64,000 nucleotides of DNA from Caldibacillus thermoamylovorans (GCF_000751775.1 NZ_CCRF01000044.1:1-64000); one strand, 5' to 3'; shown: positions 34,396 to 43,006, counted from the first letter of the stretch. Translations and numbers: made by a program. Notes: generated by a model not told the origin, from the sequence alone.

Positions 34396-34686
34396 ATGCA
34401 AATTACAATGTCTGAAAAAGTTTTCAATTGGTACAAAGAAGAGTTATCCTTAAATCAGGGAGATTTTGTACGTTTTTATATTCGTTACGGCGGTTTTAAT
34501 TCTTTTATTAGCGGCTTTTCACTGGGAATGGATAAAGATATACCTGAACGTTCCAATATTCAACTGGAAAAGGACGGTGTTATTTTCTTTATTGAGGATG
34601 AGGATATTTGGTATTTTGATGATAAAGATTTAGTTATTGAATTTAACGAAAAATTAGGAGAGCCGGAATTTCGACAAGCAGTGTAA
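34396..34686 (+). CDS. HesB/YneR-family protein
   Basis: A 96-residue protein with the YneR-type HesB-like fold: FVRFYIRYGG followed by FSLGMDKD. It lacks the cysteines used by IscA/SufA for Fe-S binding, as is usual for this subgroup (Bacillus YneR is about 95 residues). The function is unknown. The start is taken at 34396, where GAGGTG has a six-base spacer; the longer frame from 34351 adds residues before that site. A terminator follows at 34817. Confidence 0.8.
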   Translation: MQITMSEKVFNWYKEELSLNQGDFVRFYIRYGGFNSFISGFSLGMDKDIPERSNIQLEKDGVIFFIEDEDIWYFDDKDLVIEFNEKLGEPEFRQAV

Positions 34687-34816
34687 AATATATGGATTAA
34701 ATCAGACCGGCGTGGCATAAGAAAATCTATAAATCCAATCGTATTCCTCTGGATTTTCATTTCTCCAGCTTTTCCTAATGAAAACATTCCTCCAAAGGTT
34801 AGTATATCTGACCAAT

Positions 34817-34842
34817 CCACCTTTCAGACAGGTGGTTTTTTT
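34817..34842 (+). terminator. Terminator adjoining repeat A copy 3
   Basis: CCACCT / AGGTGG stem followed by seven T. The T-run is continuous with the left end of dispersed repeat A. Confidence 0.8.
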
Positions 34843-35056
34843 AGCTAATAGGAAAGTAAAAATTTTTCAATTTCTACTTTCCTAACGCATAAGTGCACAA
34901 GGAAAGCTTCGCGGGAATACATCGCAGCCGAAAAAATTTTATATTTTTTCGGTGACTAGAGAAGCTTCGGTAGCATTACCTCGCAAGCGAAAAAATTTTT
35001 TTTGCTGACTACGAATTTGCCCTCACCTAAAGGATCGGACACCCAAGTTTTCCTTA
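34841..35056 (+). repeat. Dispersed repeat family A, copy 3 (expanded)
   Basis: It starts like the other copies (TTAGCTAATAGGAAAGTA) but is about 57 bp longer. The central hairpin module occurs twice: GGAAAGCTTCGCGGGAATAC then CGCAGCCGAAAAAAT/ATTTTTTCGG, and again GCTTCGGTAGCATTACC then CGCAAGCGAAAA. The right-hand terminator-like stem has decayed (GGATCGGACACCCAAG). Confidence 0.8.
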
Positions 35057-35201
35057 TACACCTGAAAATAATTATGTACTTACTTCTATTATGTAAATAG
35101 TCATAGTATGATAAAACTAATGAATCTAGCCCATAGTTAAACATAAACGCCAATTCTATCGTATAATCTAACGTAATGTGGAAATAAAAGGAGAATTCAT
35201 T

Positions 35202-36572
35202 ATGCAAGGGGTAACCAAACAGAATATTATTGTCACGTCCTTAATTATTGCTACTTTCTTAACAGCCATTGAAGGGACAATTGTTAGTACTGCTATGCCG
35301 AAAATTGTTGAGGATTTAGGCGGGAGCAGCTTATATACTTGGGTCATCTCTGTTTATTTATTGGCCACGGTCATCAGTACACCTATTTTTGGAAAATTAG
35401 CCGATCTATATGGTCGGAAAATTATGTTTCAAATTGGAGTTGTCATTTTTTTACTTGGATCTACTTCATCCGGTCTGTCACAAACTATGGAACAACTTGT
35501 TATTTTTAGGTTGATCCAAGGAATTGGTGCAGGTGCGCTGGCCACTATTCCAATGACGATTATTGGGGATGTTTTTTCATTTGAACAACGGGCAAAAATT
35601 CAAGGATGGATCAGTAGTGTATGGGGCATTTCAGGGGTCATTGGTCCAATTGTCGGCGGTTTTATCGTGGATGCAATTTCTTGGCATTGGATTTTCTTCA
35701 TGAACTTACCGTTTGGAATCATTTCTTTAATTCTTTTACAACAAGCGCTCCATGAACAATTATCAAAGAAAAAACAAATAATTGATTATGCTGGAATTAT
35801 TACTTTTACAATCAGTATGACGGCTTTTTTGTTGGCCCTTAACATCGTAAAAGTAGAAAAACAAATGACAACGAATTTATTTTTTTGGTTGCTCATTTCG
35901 CTCGTTTTCATGTGTCTATTTCTTTTTATTGAGGCAAAAGGAAAAGAACCGATGCTGCCACTTTCTTTATTTAAAAACAGATTTATCACAGTTTCCAATA
36001 TTGCCTCATTTTTTATTGGCTTTATTTTAGTAACGGTCACCTTTTATATTCCTTTATGGGTGCAAGGGGTAAGCGGGTTAAACGCCACTTTATCCGGAAT
36101 CGCTATGTTGCCGATGTCCATCACATGGATGATTGGTGCGATGATAACCGGCAAACTTTTTGAAAAAATAACGGTAGCTTCTATAGCGATTATTGGGAGC
36201 ACCATGATTATTTTTGCTTGTATCGGTCTTGTATTCTTTCAAGCAAATACAATAATTCCTTGGATGATGGTGACAACAGGAATTTTAGGCATTGGTTTCG
36301 GCCTGTCCAGTACGCTTTATACAGTTGTCGTTCAATCAGCAGTAGAGTGGAATTTTCGTGGTGCAGCGATGGGTACCATTAATTTAATGCGGAATCTTGG
36401 TCAAACGATTGGAATTGCCGTATCCGGTTTATGGTTAGGTGAAGAATTACATGGTAGTCAATTAGCGGAAAGTTTACATCATGTCTTTTTCTTTTTAGTT
36501 ATACTCGCAATATTGACATTCTTATTTGCAATGATGTTAATTGGTAGAAAACTAAAACAAACAACACATTAA
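35202..36572 (+). CDS. MFS multidrug exporter, DHA2 (EmrB/QacA) type
   Basis: A 456-residue transporter with about 14 membrane segments. The DHA2 signature motif C-like stretch WGISGVIGPIVGGFIVD, the motif A GKLADLYGRK between helices 2 and 3, and a conserved acidic residue in helix 1 (TAIEGTIVSTAMP) are visible. Relatives such as Bmr3, Mdr and YusP export drugs or dyes by proton antiport; the substrate here is unknown. ATG 35202 follows AAAAGGAGAATTCATT; earlier frame codons precede the ribosome site. No regulator gene lies next to it. Confidence 0.87.
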   Translation: MQGVTKQNIIVTSLIIATFLTAIEGTIVSTAMPKIVEDLGGSSLYTWVISVYLLATVISTPIFGKLADLYGRKIMFQIGVVIFLLGSTSSGLSQTMEQLVIFRLIQGIGAGALATIPMTIIGDVFSFEQRAKIQGWISSVWGISGVIGPIVGGFIVDAISWHWIFFMNLPFGIISLILLQQALHEQLSKKKQIIDYAGIITFTISMTAFLLALNIVKVEKQMTTNLFFWLLISLVFMCLFLFIEAKGKEPMLPLSLFKNRFITVSNIASFFIGFILVTVTFYIPLWVQGVSGLNATLSGIAMLPMSITWMIGAMITGKLFEKITVASIAIIGSTMIIFACIGLVFFQANTIIPWMMVTTGILGIGFGLSSTLYTVVVQSAVEWNFRGAAMGTINLMRNLGQTIGIAVSGLWLGEELHGSQLAESLHHVFFFLVILAILTFLFAMMLIGRKLKQTTH

Positions 36573-36785
36573 TCACCGACATGCTTAAAACGATTGGAGA
36601 CTTTTTTACATTTATAGACGAGTGAAGGAGTTAAACATAAACATGCTTGAAGAGATTGATTTTAACATCCGGGACATAAAGGCGAATAAATGAAATTTGT
36701 TTGAAGAGATTGCAAAAAATGGCGTTCGGGGAAGGAGTAATTTAACTTTTTACGGCAAGTCAGGAACTCCTGTTTTCGGGCCAGC

Positions 36786-36822
36786 TAAAAAACACTGCCC
36801 CATTCATACCGGATGGGGCAGG
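36786..36822 (-). terminator. Terminator of the KOW-protein gene
   Basis: Minus strand CTGCCCCAT / ATGGGGCAG stem followed by TGTTTTTTAG. Confidence 0.85.
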
Positions 36823-36831
36823 TAGAATTAA

Positions 36832-37053
36832 TTATTTCACCTGTTTATAGTTTTTATGATTGACAACCGTTTTAACTGGCTCGCCTGTTTTTGGATTTAT
36901 TCCAAGCTGGATAATGACAGAGTTCTCTTTAACAATCAGAACTTCTCCTTTTTTTCCTTTATAACGTCCTCTCTTAACTTCAACCATGTCTCCTTCCTTT
37001 GCCTTTTTCCGTTTTCCTTCAAGATTCCCCTTTGTTACCGTTTCTTGTTCCAT
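36832..37053 (-). CDS. YkvS-like DUF2187 (KOW-motif) protein
   Basis: A 73-residue basic protein whose core, GDMVEVKRGRYKGKKGEVLI, is a KOW motif as found in RNA- or ribosome-binding proteins. The tail NPKTGEPVKTVVNHKNYK matches the DUF2187 family of Bacillaceae (YkvS is about 60 residues). Its function is unknown, probably nucleic-acid binding. The start ATG is preceded by GTGAGGGAAT. It is monocistronic with a strong terminator. Confidence 0.8.
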   Translation of the reverse strand: MEQETVTKGNLEGKRKKAKEGDMVEVKRGRYKGKKGEVLIVKENSVIIQLGINPKTGEPVKTVVNHKNYKQVK

Positions 37054-37304
37054 TTTATTCCCTCACTTTTGCAGATTCTAAGGCTAGTGGCTATTTATTA
37101 ATATGACCAAACATTGGATAGTTCATGATAAGTTCATCGGATTAAAAAAGCACTAACATGAAAATTTTCCATGATAACATGAAATAGGGTGTAAGTATTT
37201 CAATGGTTCTGCCGGTGGTAAGGATGTCAAGGCGGAGATGAGTATAGAACGTGGAACTACTATTTCAACTCAAAATAAAAATTTAAGAAAAAGTAAATTA
37301 GGTA

Positions 37305-37334
37305 TTGAATTAGAACTAATGTTTGGTATATAAT
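37305..37334 (+). promoter_or_regulatory. Sigma-A promoter of the WYL-like gene
   Basis: TTGAAT, 18 bases, TATAAT, ending 27 bases before the ATG of the WYL-like gene. Confidence 0.6.
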
Positions 37335-37361
37335 AAGAACAAAGGTTCGTTGTGGGGTGAT

Positions 37362-37583
37362 ATGATGAGAACTTTACTTTTGAATGCTGCAAAAAGCGGA
37401 GAAAGACTTGAAATGATTTACCTTTCCGAAAAAAATATCATAACACATAGAATTATTACAGTTAGAAGAATTGGAGAAGAACATTTCCAAGCTTATTGCT
37501 ATACAAAAAGACAAATTCGTACTTTTAAAATAAAAAACGTGCTATCAATTGTTCCATTAAGAAGTCGAAAACGGGCAAATTAG
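37362..37583 (+). CDS. Stand-alone WYL-like domain protein
   Basis: A 73-residue protein consisting of one beta-rich domain: RLEMIYLSEKNIITHRIITV, then FQAYCYTKRQIRTFKIKNVL. This is the layout of WYL ligand-binding domains, which normally follow a helix-turn-helix; here the DNA-binding part is absent. Short free-standing versions are known in Bacillus. GTGGGGTGAT precedes two adjacent ATG codons (37362 and 37365); either could be used. No partner is evident. Confidence 0.6.
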   Translation: MMRTLLLNAAKSGERLEMIYLSEKNIITHRIITVRRIGEEHFQAYCYTKRQIRTFKIKNVLSIVPLRSRKRAN

Positions 37584-37750
37584 TTGGAAATTAAGGGCTT
37601 AAGATCCAGACGCACAAGCATGTTGGGAAGAACAGGGAATGTTTCGAGAACTCAATCTGCTATATCCAGTGGCTGTCCAATTATGTTAACGGTAGAATTA
37701 AGTTGTAGCTTTTTTAATAAAATTGGATTAGAAAAGGAGACTTAATAGTT

Positions 37751-38773
37751 TTGAATGGAAACTGTATTAAATTTTATCAATTCGGTCATCCAAAAGATGT
37801 GTTAAGAGTTGAGTCTAAAAAGATTGAACCACCTAGAGAAAAAGAAGTACTTGTTCGAATGTTGGCTCGCCCTATCAATCCTTCTGATCTAATACCAATT
37901 AGAGGGGCATATTCACATCGGATTTCTTTACCGAATATTCCCGGTTATGAAGGTGTTGGTATTGTAGAAGAAGTAGGTCCTTTTGTTTCTAAAAGTCTTA
38001 TTGGAAAACGTGTTTTGCCTTTACGTGGGGAAGGGACTTGGCAAGAGCTTGTTAAGACAACAGCAGAGTTTGCAGTACCCGTACCGGATTCCATTGATGA
38101 TTTCACGGCAGCACAATTGTATATTAATCCAATTACAGCATGGGTGATTTGTACGGAAGTTTTGAAATTAAGGCCCAATGATGTTTTACTCGTAAATGCT
38201 TGTGGATCTTCAATTGGTCATATTTTTGTACAATTATCAAAACTTTTAGGCTTTCAAATAATTGCAGTCACTCGAAATAAAAAATATACAGAAGACTTGC
38301 TTCATTTTGGCGCGTCATATGTTATAGACACTTCTGCTTTTCCACTTTATGAAACCGTTATGGAATTAACAAATGGAATGGGTGCGGATGCTGCGATTGA
38401 TTCCGTGGGAGGTTCATCCGGAGACGAATTGGCATTAAGTGTTCGCCCAAATGGGAAATTTATTACTATTGGTCTTTTATCAGGGAAACAAGTAAACTGG
38501 GCGGATATTGTAAATAAAGCAAAAGTGAATGCGAATATTTTTCATTTGCGGAATTGGAATCAAAACGTCTCGGTTGAGAAATGGCAGGAATCTTTTTATC
38601 ATCTAATAGGTCTCGTCACTGATAAAAAGTTATCATTGAAAGGGGGAGATTCAAAGTATGATCTGTTGGAAGTAAAAAAAGCGATTGATGTTGTTGAATC
38701 TTCTAAAATAACGAAAGGAAAAGTTTTTTTAACCAGTCATTGGGATAATACCTCTTTGATTAGCATCCAATAA
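37751..38773 (+). CDS. Zinc-independent MDR oxidoreductase (quinone/enoyl reductase-like)
   Basis: A 340-residue medium-chain reductase without zinc-binding cysteines. The N-terminal part (ARPINPSDLIPIRGAY, PNIPGYEGVGIVEEVG) and the cofactor segment NACGSSIGHIFVQLSKLLG resemble mitochondrial-type trans-2-enoyl-CoA reductase and NADPH:quinone reductases. The substrate cannot be told from sequence alone. The gene starts at TTG 37751 with AGGAG 11 bases upstream. No operon partner is seen. Confidence 0.8.
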   Translation: MNGNCIKFYQFGHPKDVLRVESKKIEPPREKEVLVRMLARPINPSDLIPIRGAYSHRISLPNIPGYEGVGIVEEVGPFVSKSLIGKRVLPLRGEGTWQELVKTTAEFAVPVPDSIDDFTAAQLYINPITAWVICTEVLKLRPNDVLLVNACGSSIGHIFVQLSKLLGFQIIAVTRNKKYTEDLLHFGASYVIDTSAFPLYETVMELTNGMGADAAIDSVGGSSGDELALSVRPNGKFITIGLLSGKQVNWADIVNKAKVNANIFHLRNWNQNVSVEKWQESFYHLIGLVTDKKLSLKGGDSKYDLLEVKKAIDVVESSKITKGKVFLTSHWDNTSLISIQ

Positions 38774-38912
38774 GCTTTTAAAAAAAAATTTACAAAAAAT
38801 AGGTATTAACCGCATGTAGTGAAACAAAAAATTATACTCTGTTCACCATTTTCCTCTTTTCATATTTATTAGGCTCGCAACATAAAGTACTTTATGGAAG
38901 GAGGGACCGAAG

Positions 38913-39550
38913 ATGGAGCGAAAATTGCCGAATTTTTCATCAGCCAATTTTTTAAAACGCATTTCCTTGATACAGTGAACTTTTATGCACCACGATGTAT
39001 AGACAAAGTTTTCGGGGGGTATATCAACTGCTTTCTTGATGACGGAACAATTTGTGATTATGAAACGAAACAGCTTGTCGGTCAAGCAAGATTTGTATTT
39101 ATTTTCAGTGTGGCATCGCTATTGAAGCCTGATCAAGCGTACAGGAAACTGGCGGAGCACGGCATTTCATTCTTGCAGAGTCACCAACGCGATCACAAGC
39201 ATGGCGGGTATTATTGGAAATTGAAAGGACGGTCCGTATCTAATTCAGCGAAAAGAGCATATGGTCATGCCTTTGTTTTGTTAGCCGCAGCGATGGCAAC
39301 CAAGGCAGGCATATCATCCGCTGTTCCTATGATTGCTGATACATTTGATATATTAGAACGCTATTTTTGGAGGGAAAAAGAGGGGCTTTATCTTGATGAA
39401 ATCTCAGCCGACTGGTCCGAAATATCTCCTTATCGCGGACAGAATGCCAATATGCATCTATGTGAAGCGATGATGACGGCATATGAAGCAACCGGGAACA
39501 AGCGTTATTTTGAGAGGCTATACAAAGTATATTTGAATTTTCATTTATGA
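38913..39550 (+). pseudogene. AGE-family sugar epimerase, frameshifted and truncated
   Basis: Remnant of an N-acylglucosamine/cellobiose 2-epimerase-type (alpha/alpha)6 barrel. The ATG at 38913, after GGAAGGAGGG, gives a natural N-terminus (MERKLPNFSSANFLK), but that frame ends at once. The rest (THFLDTVNFYAPRCIDKVFG, GGYINCFLDDG) is in the frame one base away, so a base has been lost in the A-run near 38957. The body runs to QNANMHLCEAMMTAYEATGN and stops at 39550, around 210 residues; full enzymes have about 390-420, so the C-terminal half with catalytic histidines is missing. It is very probably inactive. Confidence 0.75.
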
Positions 39551-39699
39551 TGGACTTTGATTTTGACAAATGTTATACAATTACAAAAAGCATTTGGGAA
39601 GAACTAGATCTTGATGAAAAAAAATACATAGAATGAAGATGAATTTATCAAGGGACTAAAATTTTTTCTCAGTCCCTTAAAACTGCTTTTTAATTGGAA

Positions 39700-39905
39700 T
39701 GTTGTACATTTTTTTGGATAATCTAATTTCTAATTGAATTTTGTTGCTTTTTGACAGTTGAAAATATAGTATCCTCGAGATCGGATATTTCTTCCCTTAC
39801 GAAATTAAGTTCTTCATAAAGTTTATGAACGTTATGGAAAGGGCAACCGCTTTAGCGCCGGTTTCATCTTGACCACGAATCGAATAGCCAGTATGATGGG
39901 GGTTG
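39700..39905 (-). pseudogene. Decayed copy of the coiled-coil gene at 16230
   Basis: The plus strand here (ATCGGATATTTCTTCCCTTA ... AAGTTTATGAACGTT) aligns base by base with 16309-16360 (ATCGGACATCTCTTCCTTTA ... CAGCTTATGAACATC). Similarity extends on both sides, from the C-terminal codons to past the CGGTTTCATCTTG segment. The frame is broken, and no start or repeat part remains. It lies next to an intact gene of the same general kind (40094). Confidence 0.65.
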
Positions 39906-40093
39906 TTTCTGTCAGTTGTACTTGCATGAGTTTTGTGTTTATTTTTTTCTTCATTTTGGTCAACACTTTTTCTTCAATGTGCTAATTCTATTTAGGAATC
40001 TTCTAACTTCGTTTATATATCCTTCATTATCATTTGTTCAATTGCCTTATACTTGTTTTCTTTATTGTTTTTGTTATAGTTTTTATTGGTTTT

Positions 40094-40555
40094 TTATCCG
40101 ATTGAGTTCCAGTTCTTGTTGTGCGGTTTTTTGAAAGGTAGGGCAATATCTGATTCGAGACGGTTAAGAGTATCTTTAAAACGTTGCGTCATCTCTTCAC
40201 GTGTCCCTTGTTGCCCGGTCTGGATGACTTTAAGTGATGTTTTTGTTTCTGTGCGGAATTCTTTCAGTTCAATTTCAATACCGTTCACTTGTTTAACCAA
40301 ATCTTTTTGTCCAGCTTCAAAATGGGTAAATTTTCTTACCAAATCTTTTTGTCCAGCTTCAAAATGGGTAAATTGTCTTACTAAATCTTTTTGTCCGGTT
40401 TCAAGATCGCCGAAGCGTTGTTCAAGGCCATTAAAGCGTTGTTCAAGACCACTGAATCGTTGTTCAAAGCCACTGAGTCGTTGTTCAAGACCACCAATTC
40501 GGTTATTCATATTTTTTAACTCTTCAAATATTTGTTCAAGTAATTTCTCGCTCAA
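40094..40555 (-). CDS. Tandem-repeat coiled-coil protein, second type
   Basis: A 153-residue coiled-coil protein with two repeat arrays. Residues about 21-50 hold five 7-residue units of the form LEQRFxG (21-bp DNA repeat, about 40400-40500). Residues about 52-90 hold three 14-residue units of the form ETGQKDLVRQFTHF (42-bp repeat, about 40300-40400). The tail is KVIQTGQQGTREEMTQRFKD. The TTG start has AAGGGG nine bases upstream. No function is known to me. It shares design, not sequence, with the gene at 16230, and the near-identical repeats suggest variable length. Confidence 0.7.
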   Translation of the reverse strand: MSEKLLEQIFEELKNMNNRIGGLEQRLSGFEQRFSGLEQRFNGLEQRFGDLETGQKDLVRQFTHFEAGQKDLVRKFTHFEAGQKDLVKQVNGIEIELKEFRTETKTSLKVIQTGQQGTREEMTQRFKDTLNRLESDIALPFKKPHNKNWNSIG

Positions 40556-40725
40556 TTATATCATCCCCTTCCTCAATTTTACCAATTCATCCCCGTATAG
40601 TTCTTCATCTTCCACTAAAAACATTTTTTTCAATTTGTTCAGTTTTAATTACTTGCAGATAAAAGGAACAACAGTTCGTGTTTTTATTATAACAAGGTTA
40701 ATTGAAAATTGCAACTAAAAAATTC

Positions 40726-41202
40726 AAAAATAATGGCATGCATCATTCATTAAAATAAGGTACTCTTCAGTACATTATACAATAAATAATCGTGCGGAGG
40801 TGGGGGAGAATTAGTAGCAACCAAAAAATTAATGTAGGGATTAGTTGACCCGAATCAAAATTACAATCGATACTGTTAAATTATGGAAATTAGTTAAAAG
40901 TGTTATTGTAAACATTCTTTTCTTTCATTACACCAACAAGAAGGGGTTCGTCACCAAAAAGAGCATTGTTTTAAAAAAACAGTATTTAGAGTATTTTCTG
41001 CCATGTGATACACATAATATTTACAATAGAATAGGTTTTTTCTTCCTTTAAAAGTTTGTGATTAGCACCCAAAAAGACTTATGGAAAGATTTACGCCAAG
41101 TACAGTTATAGCTATATTTATCAATACACAATTTATTGTAATTTAGCGATAGTCTTTTTGGAAAGGGCTTTTTGGGTGGTAACTAGGTACTGAAGACCTA
41201 GT
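40726..41202. other. Gap with a small inverted-repeat element (41062-41183)
   Basis: No supportable gene. The stretch 41062-41183 is bounded by TTAGCACCCAAAAAG and its inverted counterpart CTTTTTGGGTGGTAA (14 of 15 positions). A second inner pair is AAAAAGACT/AGTCTTTTT. It could be a MITE-like element of about 122 bp; no clear target duplication is visible. Confidence 0.45.
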
Positions 41203-41709
41203 TTAGTCATAATTTATAATTCCTTTTAAAAAATCTATCTTTTTAAAATCCTTATTATTGTTTTTGTCTGTTCGATAGCTATCTTTAGATGAAGACTCGT
41301 AAACACATAAATATTGCTTGGGATTTAGTAAATAAAATTTTACATCCTCTCTTTGATGTATTTCTAATTCCTCTAGTTGGATTCCTGCAAATTCTGGTAA
41401 GGTGTCAATGATACCAAACTCTACCGATAAACCATCTTTAGAGAATTCATGTTCATGTAAATCAATTAATCTATATCCCATGGATGTCATTACGTTCATT
41501 ATTTCATCCCATTTAAAAATAGACAATTCAGGTGGTACTTCCCATCCCCTTTTATCACCAGGTACGTGAATATCTAAATCTTGTGATTCCCACCAGCTTT
41601 TTCCTGTTATAACTTCTAAACCAACTGATCCCATTAACATTGGAATAATATCAAGATCATTTAGTTTTCTTGCAATATTTATAAACTCATTAAACTTATA
41701 GTTATTCAT
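41203..41709 (-). CDS. Nucleotidyltransferase-fold protein
   Basis: A 168-residue protein with the minimal nucleotidyltransferase pattern: MGSVGLEVITGKSWW and then DLDIHV, giving the Gly-Ser and Asp-x-Asp parts of the active site, and a third acid possible in VEFGIID. Such proteins occur as MNT-type antitoxins, aminoglycoside transferase-like enzymes or orphans. No HEPN toxin partner lies beside it. GGAGGAAGAAACAA precedes ATG. Assignment is by motif only. Confidence 0.6.
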   Translation of the reverse strand: MNNYKFNEFINIARKLNDLDIIPMLMGSVGLEVITGKSWWESQDLDIHVPGDKRGWEVPPELSIFKWDEIMNVMTSMGYRLIDLHEHEFSKDGLSVEFGIIDTLPEFAGIQLEELEIHQREDVKFYLLNPKQYLCVYESSSKDSYRTDKNNNKDFKKIDFLKGIINYD

Positions 41710-41938
41710 TTGTTTCTTCCTCCATTTATCAATATTCCCAAAAATATATGAACAATTGGATTGTATTTTAACATATTTCTCCTATGGAAACTTTTTTATT
41801 TTTTGTTTACTTTTCAAGGAATGTACATTCTTATTTTTCAAGCAATGAATTTGGTAAAGTTTTTTTGTAAATAGTGAGGATAAAAAATAAGTTTATTATG
41901 CTTTTTTGCAAAAATTTTTTTAAGATGGAAGATATACA

Positions 41939-41968
41939 TTGAAAAATGCAATATATATATTATATAAT
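41939..41968 (+). promoter_or_regulatory. Sigma-A promoter of the XRE regulator gene
   Basis: TTGAAA, 18 bases of alternating AT, TATAAT, about 40 bases before the TTG start. The AT palindromes around the -10 could be an autoregulatory operator. Confidence 0.65.
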
Positions 41969-42006
41969 GGAATATATAAATTACATAGATGGGAGGGTTT
42001 TAATTT

Positions 42007-42225
42007 TTGAAAAACAATCTCAAAGTAGCCCGTGTTCAAGTCAACCTCACGCAACAACAATTAGCTGAAAAGGTAGGTGTTACCCGTCAAACAATTAGCT
42101 TGATTGAAAAAGGAAAATATAATCCAACACTAAAATTGTGTCTAGAAATTTGTTATGCGGTTAATAAAACTTTAGATGAAATATTTTGGATAGAAAGGGA
42201 AAGTGATAAAATTGCAAAAAATTAG
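42007..42225 (+). CDS. XRE-family helix-turn-helix regulator
   Basis: A 72-residue Cro/CI-type DNA-binding protein. The helix-turn-helix is LTQQQLAEKVGVTRQTISLI with EKGKYNPTLKLCLEI after it. This is the short YozG-type form found paired with a membrane protein in Bacillaceae. TTG start with GGGAGGG nine bases upstream. It overlaps the next gene by 23 bases, so the two are cotranscribed. Confidence 0.88.
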   Translation: MKNNLKVARVQVNLTQQQLAEKVGVTRQTISLIEKGKYNPTLKLCLEICYAVNKTLDEIFWIERESDKIAKN

Positions 42226-42646
42226 AGATGAACGTTTAAAAATGAAAAACCTGCAAAATATACGGACTGCATATATTCTTCAAACAATTGGAATCCTCGG
42301 TATTTTGGCATATGATTGGATAACAAAAGGAATAGAGGGAATGACCAAAAATCCATTATGGTTTGTATTTATTCTTACAGCTGTAATATCGGCATTTTTA
42401 TCGTTGGATATTAGTGTAGCACATGAAGATTCGGAAAAGTCGCCTAACAAAGGGTTAATCGTCTCACTTGCCGTTTTAGTACTAATTAGCTTTTGTATTG
42501 GCTATTTGAACACTTTAGGTGAAGAACTTAATCTTAAAAATGGGTTTATTTTAGGGGGGGTTGTTTTTATTTGTGGACTCATTCCCATTCTATACATTTA
42601 TTATTTAAGAAAAAAAAGCAACGATGAACATTCAGATGAAGAATAA
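42203..42646 (+). CDS. Membrane protein paired with the XRE regulator
   Basis: A 147-residue protein with four membrane helices (about residues 24-42, 50-68, 84-102 and 112-134) and a basic start and acidic end. It starts inside the XRE gene (GTG 42203 after AAAGGGAAA, or TTG 42212). XRE plus small multi-helix membrane protein is a frequent pair in Firmicutes, in which the membrane partner may sequester the regulator or act as an immunity-like protein; the function is not established. Confidence 0.7.
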   Translation: MIKLQKIRDERLKMKNLQNIRTAYILQTIGILGILAYDWITKGIEGMTKNPLWFVFILTAVISAFLSLDISVAHEDSEKSPNKGLIVSLAVLVLISFCIGYLNTLGEELNLKNGFILGGVVFICGLIPILYIYYLRKKSNDEHSDEE

Positions 42647-42892
42647 TACAACTGTTCGATATATTTGTTGCAAAGAGTAGCTTTAGGTGGAAGCGAAAGT
42701 TCTCTTCAAATCGTATATTAATCAAGTCACAAATAAAAAATGGAGTTCGAAAGTTTTGGAGTTCGTAATCTGTTTTTTAGTTATTTATTTTTCTTAAATT
42801 GCAATATTAAATGCAACGCTTTTTGAAATACTTGTTAAACCGTGTTAGATTAAGGATCTAAGCTTTGTTTAGTGTTACTGGGACTATTAAAT

Positions 42893-43006
42893 GGGCAACT
42901 TTACATGGAGGGGCAGGCATGATAGCCTTGTAGGCACAGTCAGCTCCCTATCAGCTGGCTTCCTGGCTGGGAATCATGCCTGCTGGAGGCTCCATGTCAA
43001 GTTGCT
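42893..43006. other. Long hairpin in the non-coding end of the IS30 element
   Basis: Arms GCAACTTTACATGGAG ... GGCAGGCATGAT and ATCATGCCTGC ... CTCCATGTCAAGTTGC pair over most of 114 bases, with an inner AGCTCCCTATCAGCTGG-type stem. It could protect the transposase from read-through or act in transposition. Confidence 0.65.

Noticed and set aside
36653-36703. 16-codon ORF (MLEEIDFNIRDIKANK) after AAGGAG
   Set aside because: Spacing of 12 bases and no further support; too short to separate from chance.
40086-40718. 210-codon plus-strand ORF
   Set aside because: Antisense to the tandem-repeat coiled-coil gene; open only because of the repeats, Ser/Cys-rich, no ribosome site.
40845-41051. 68-codon plus-strand ORF
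   Set aside because: TTG start without Shine-Dalgarno sequence and no protein pattern; it is followed by the inverted-repeat element.
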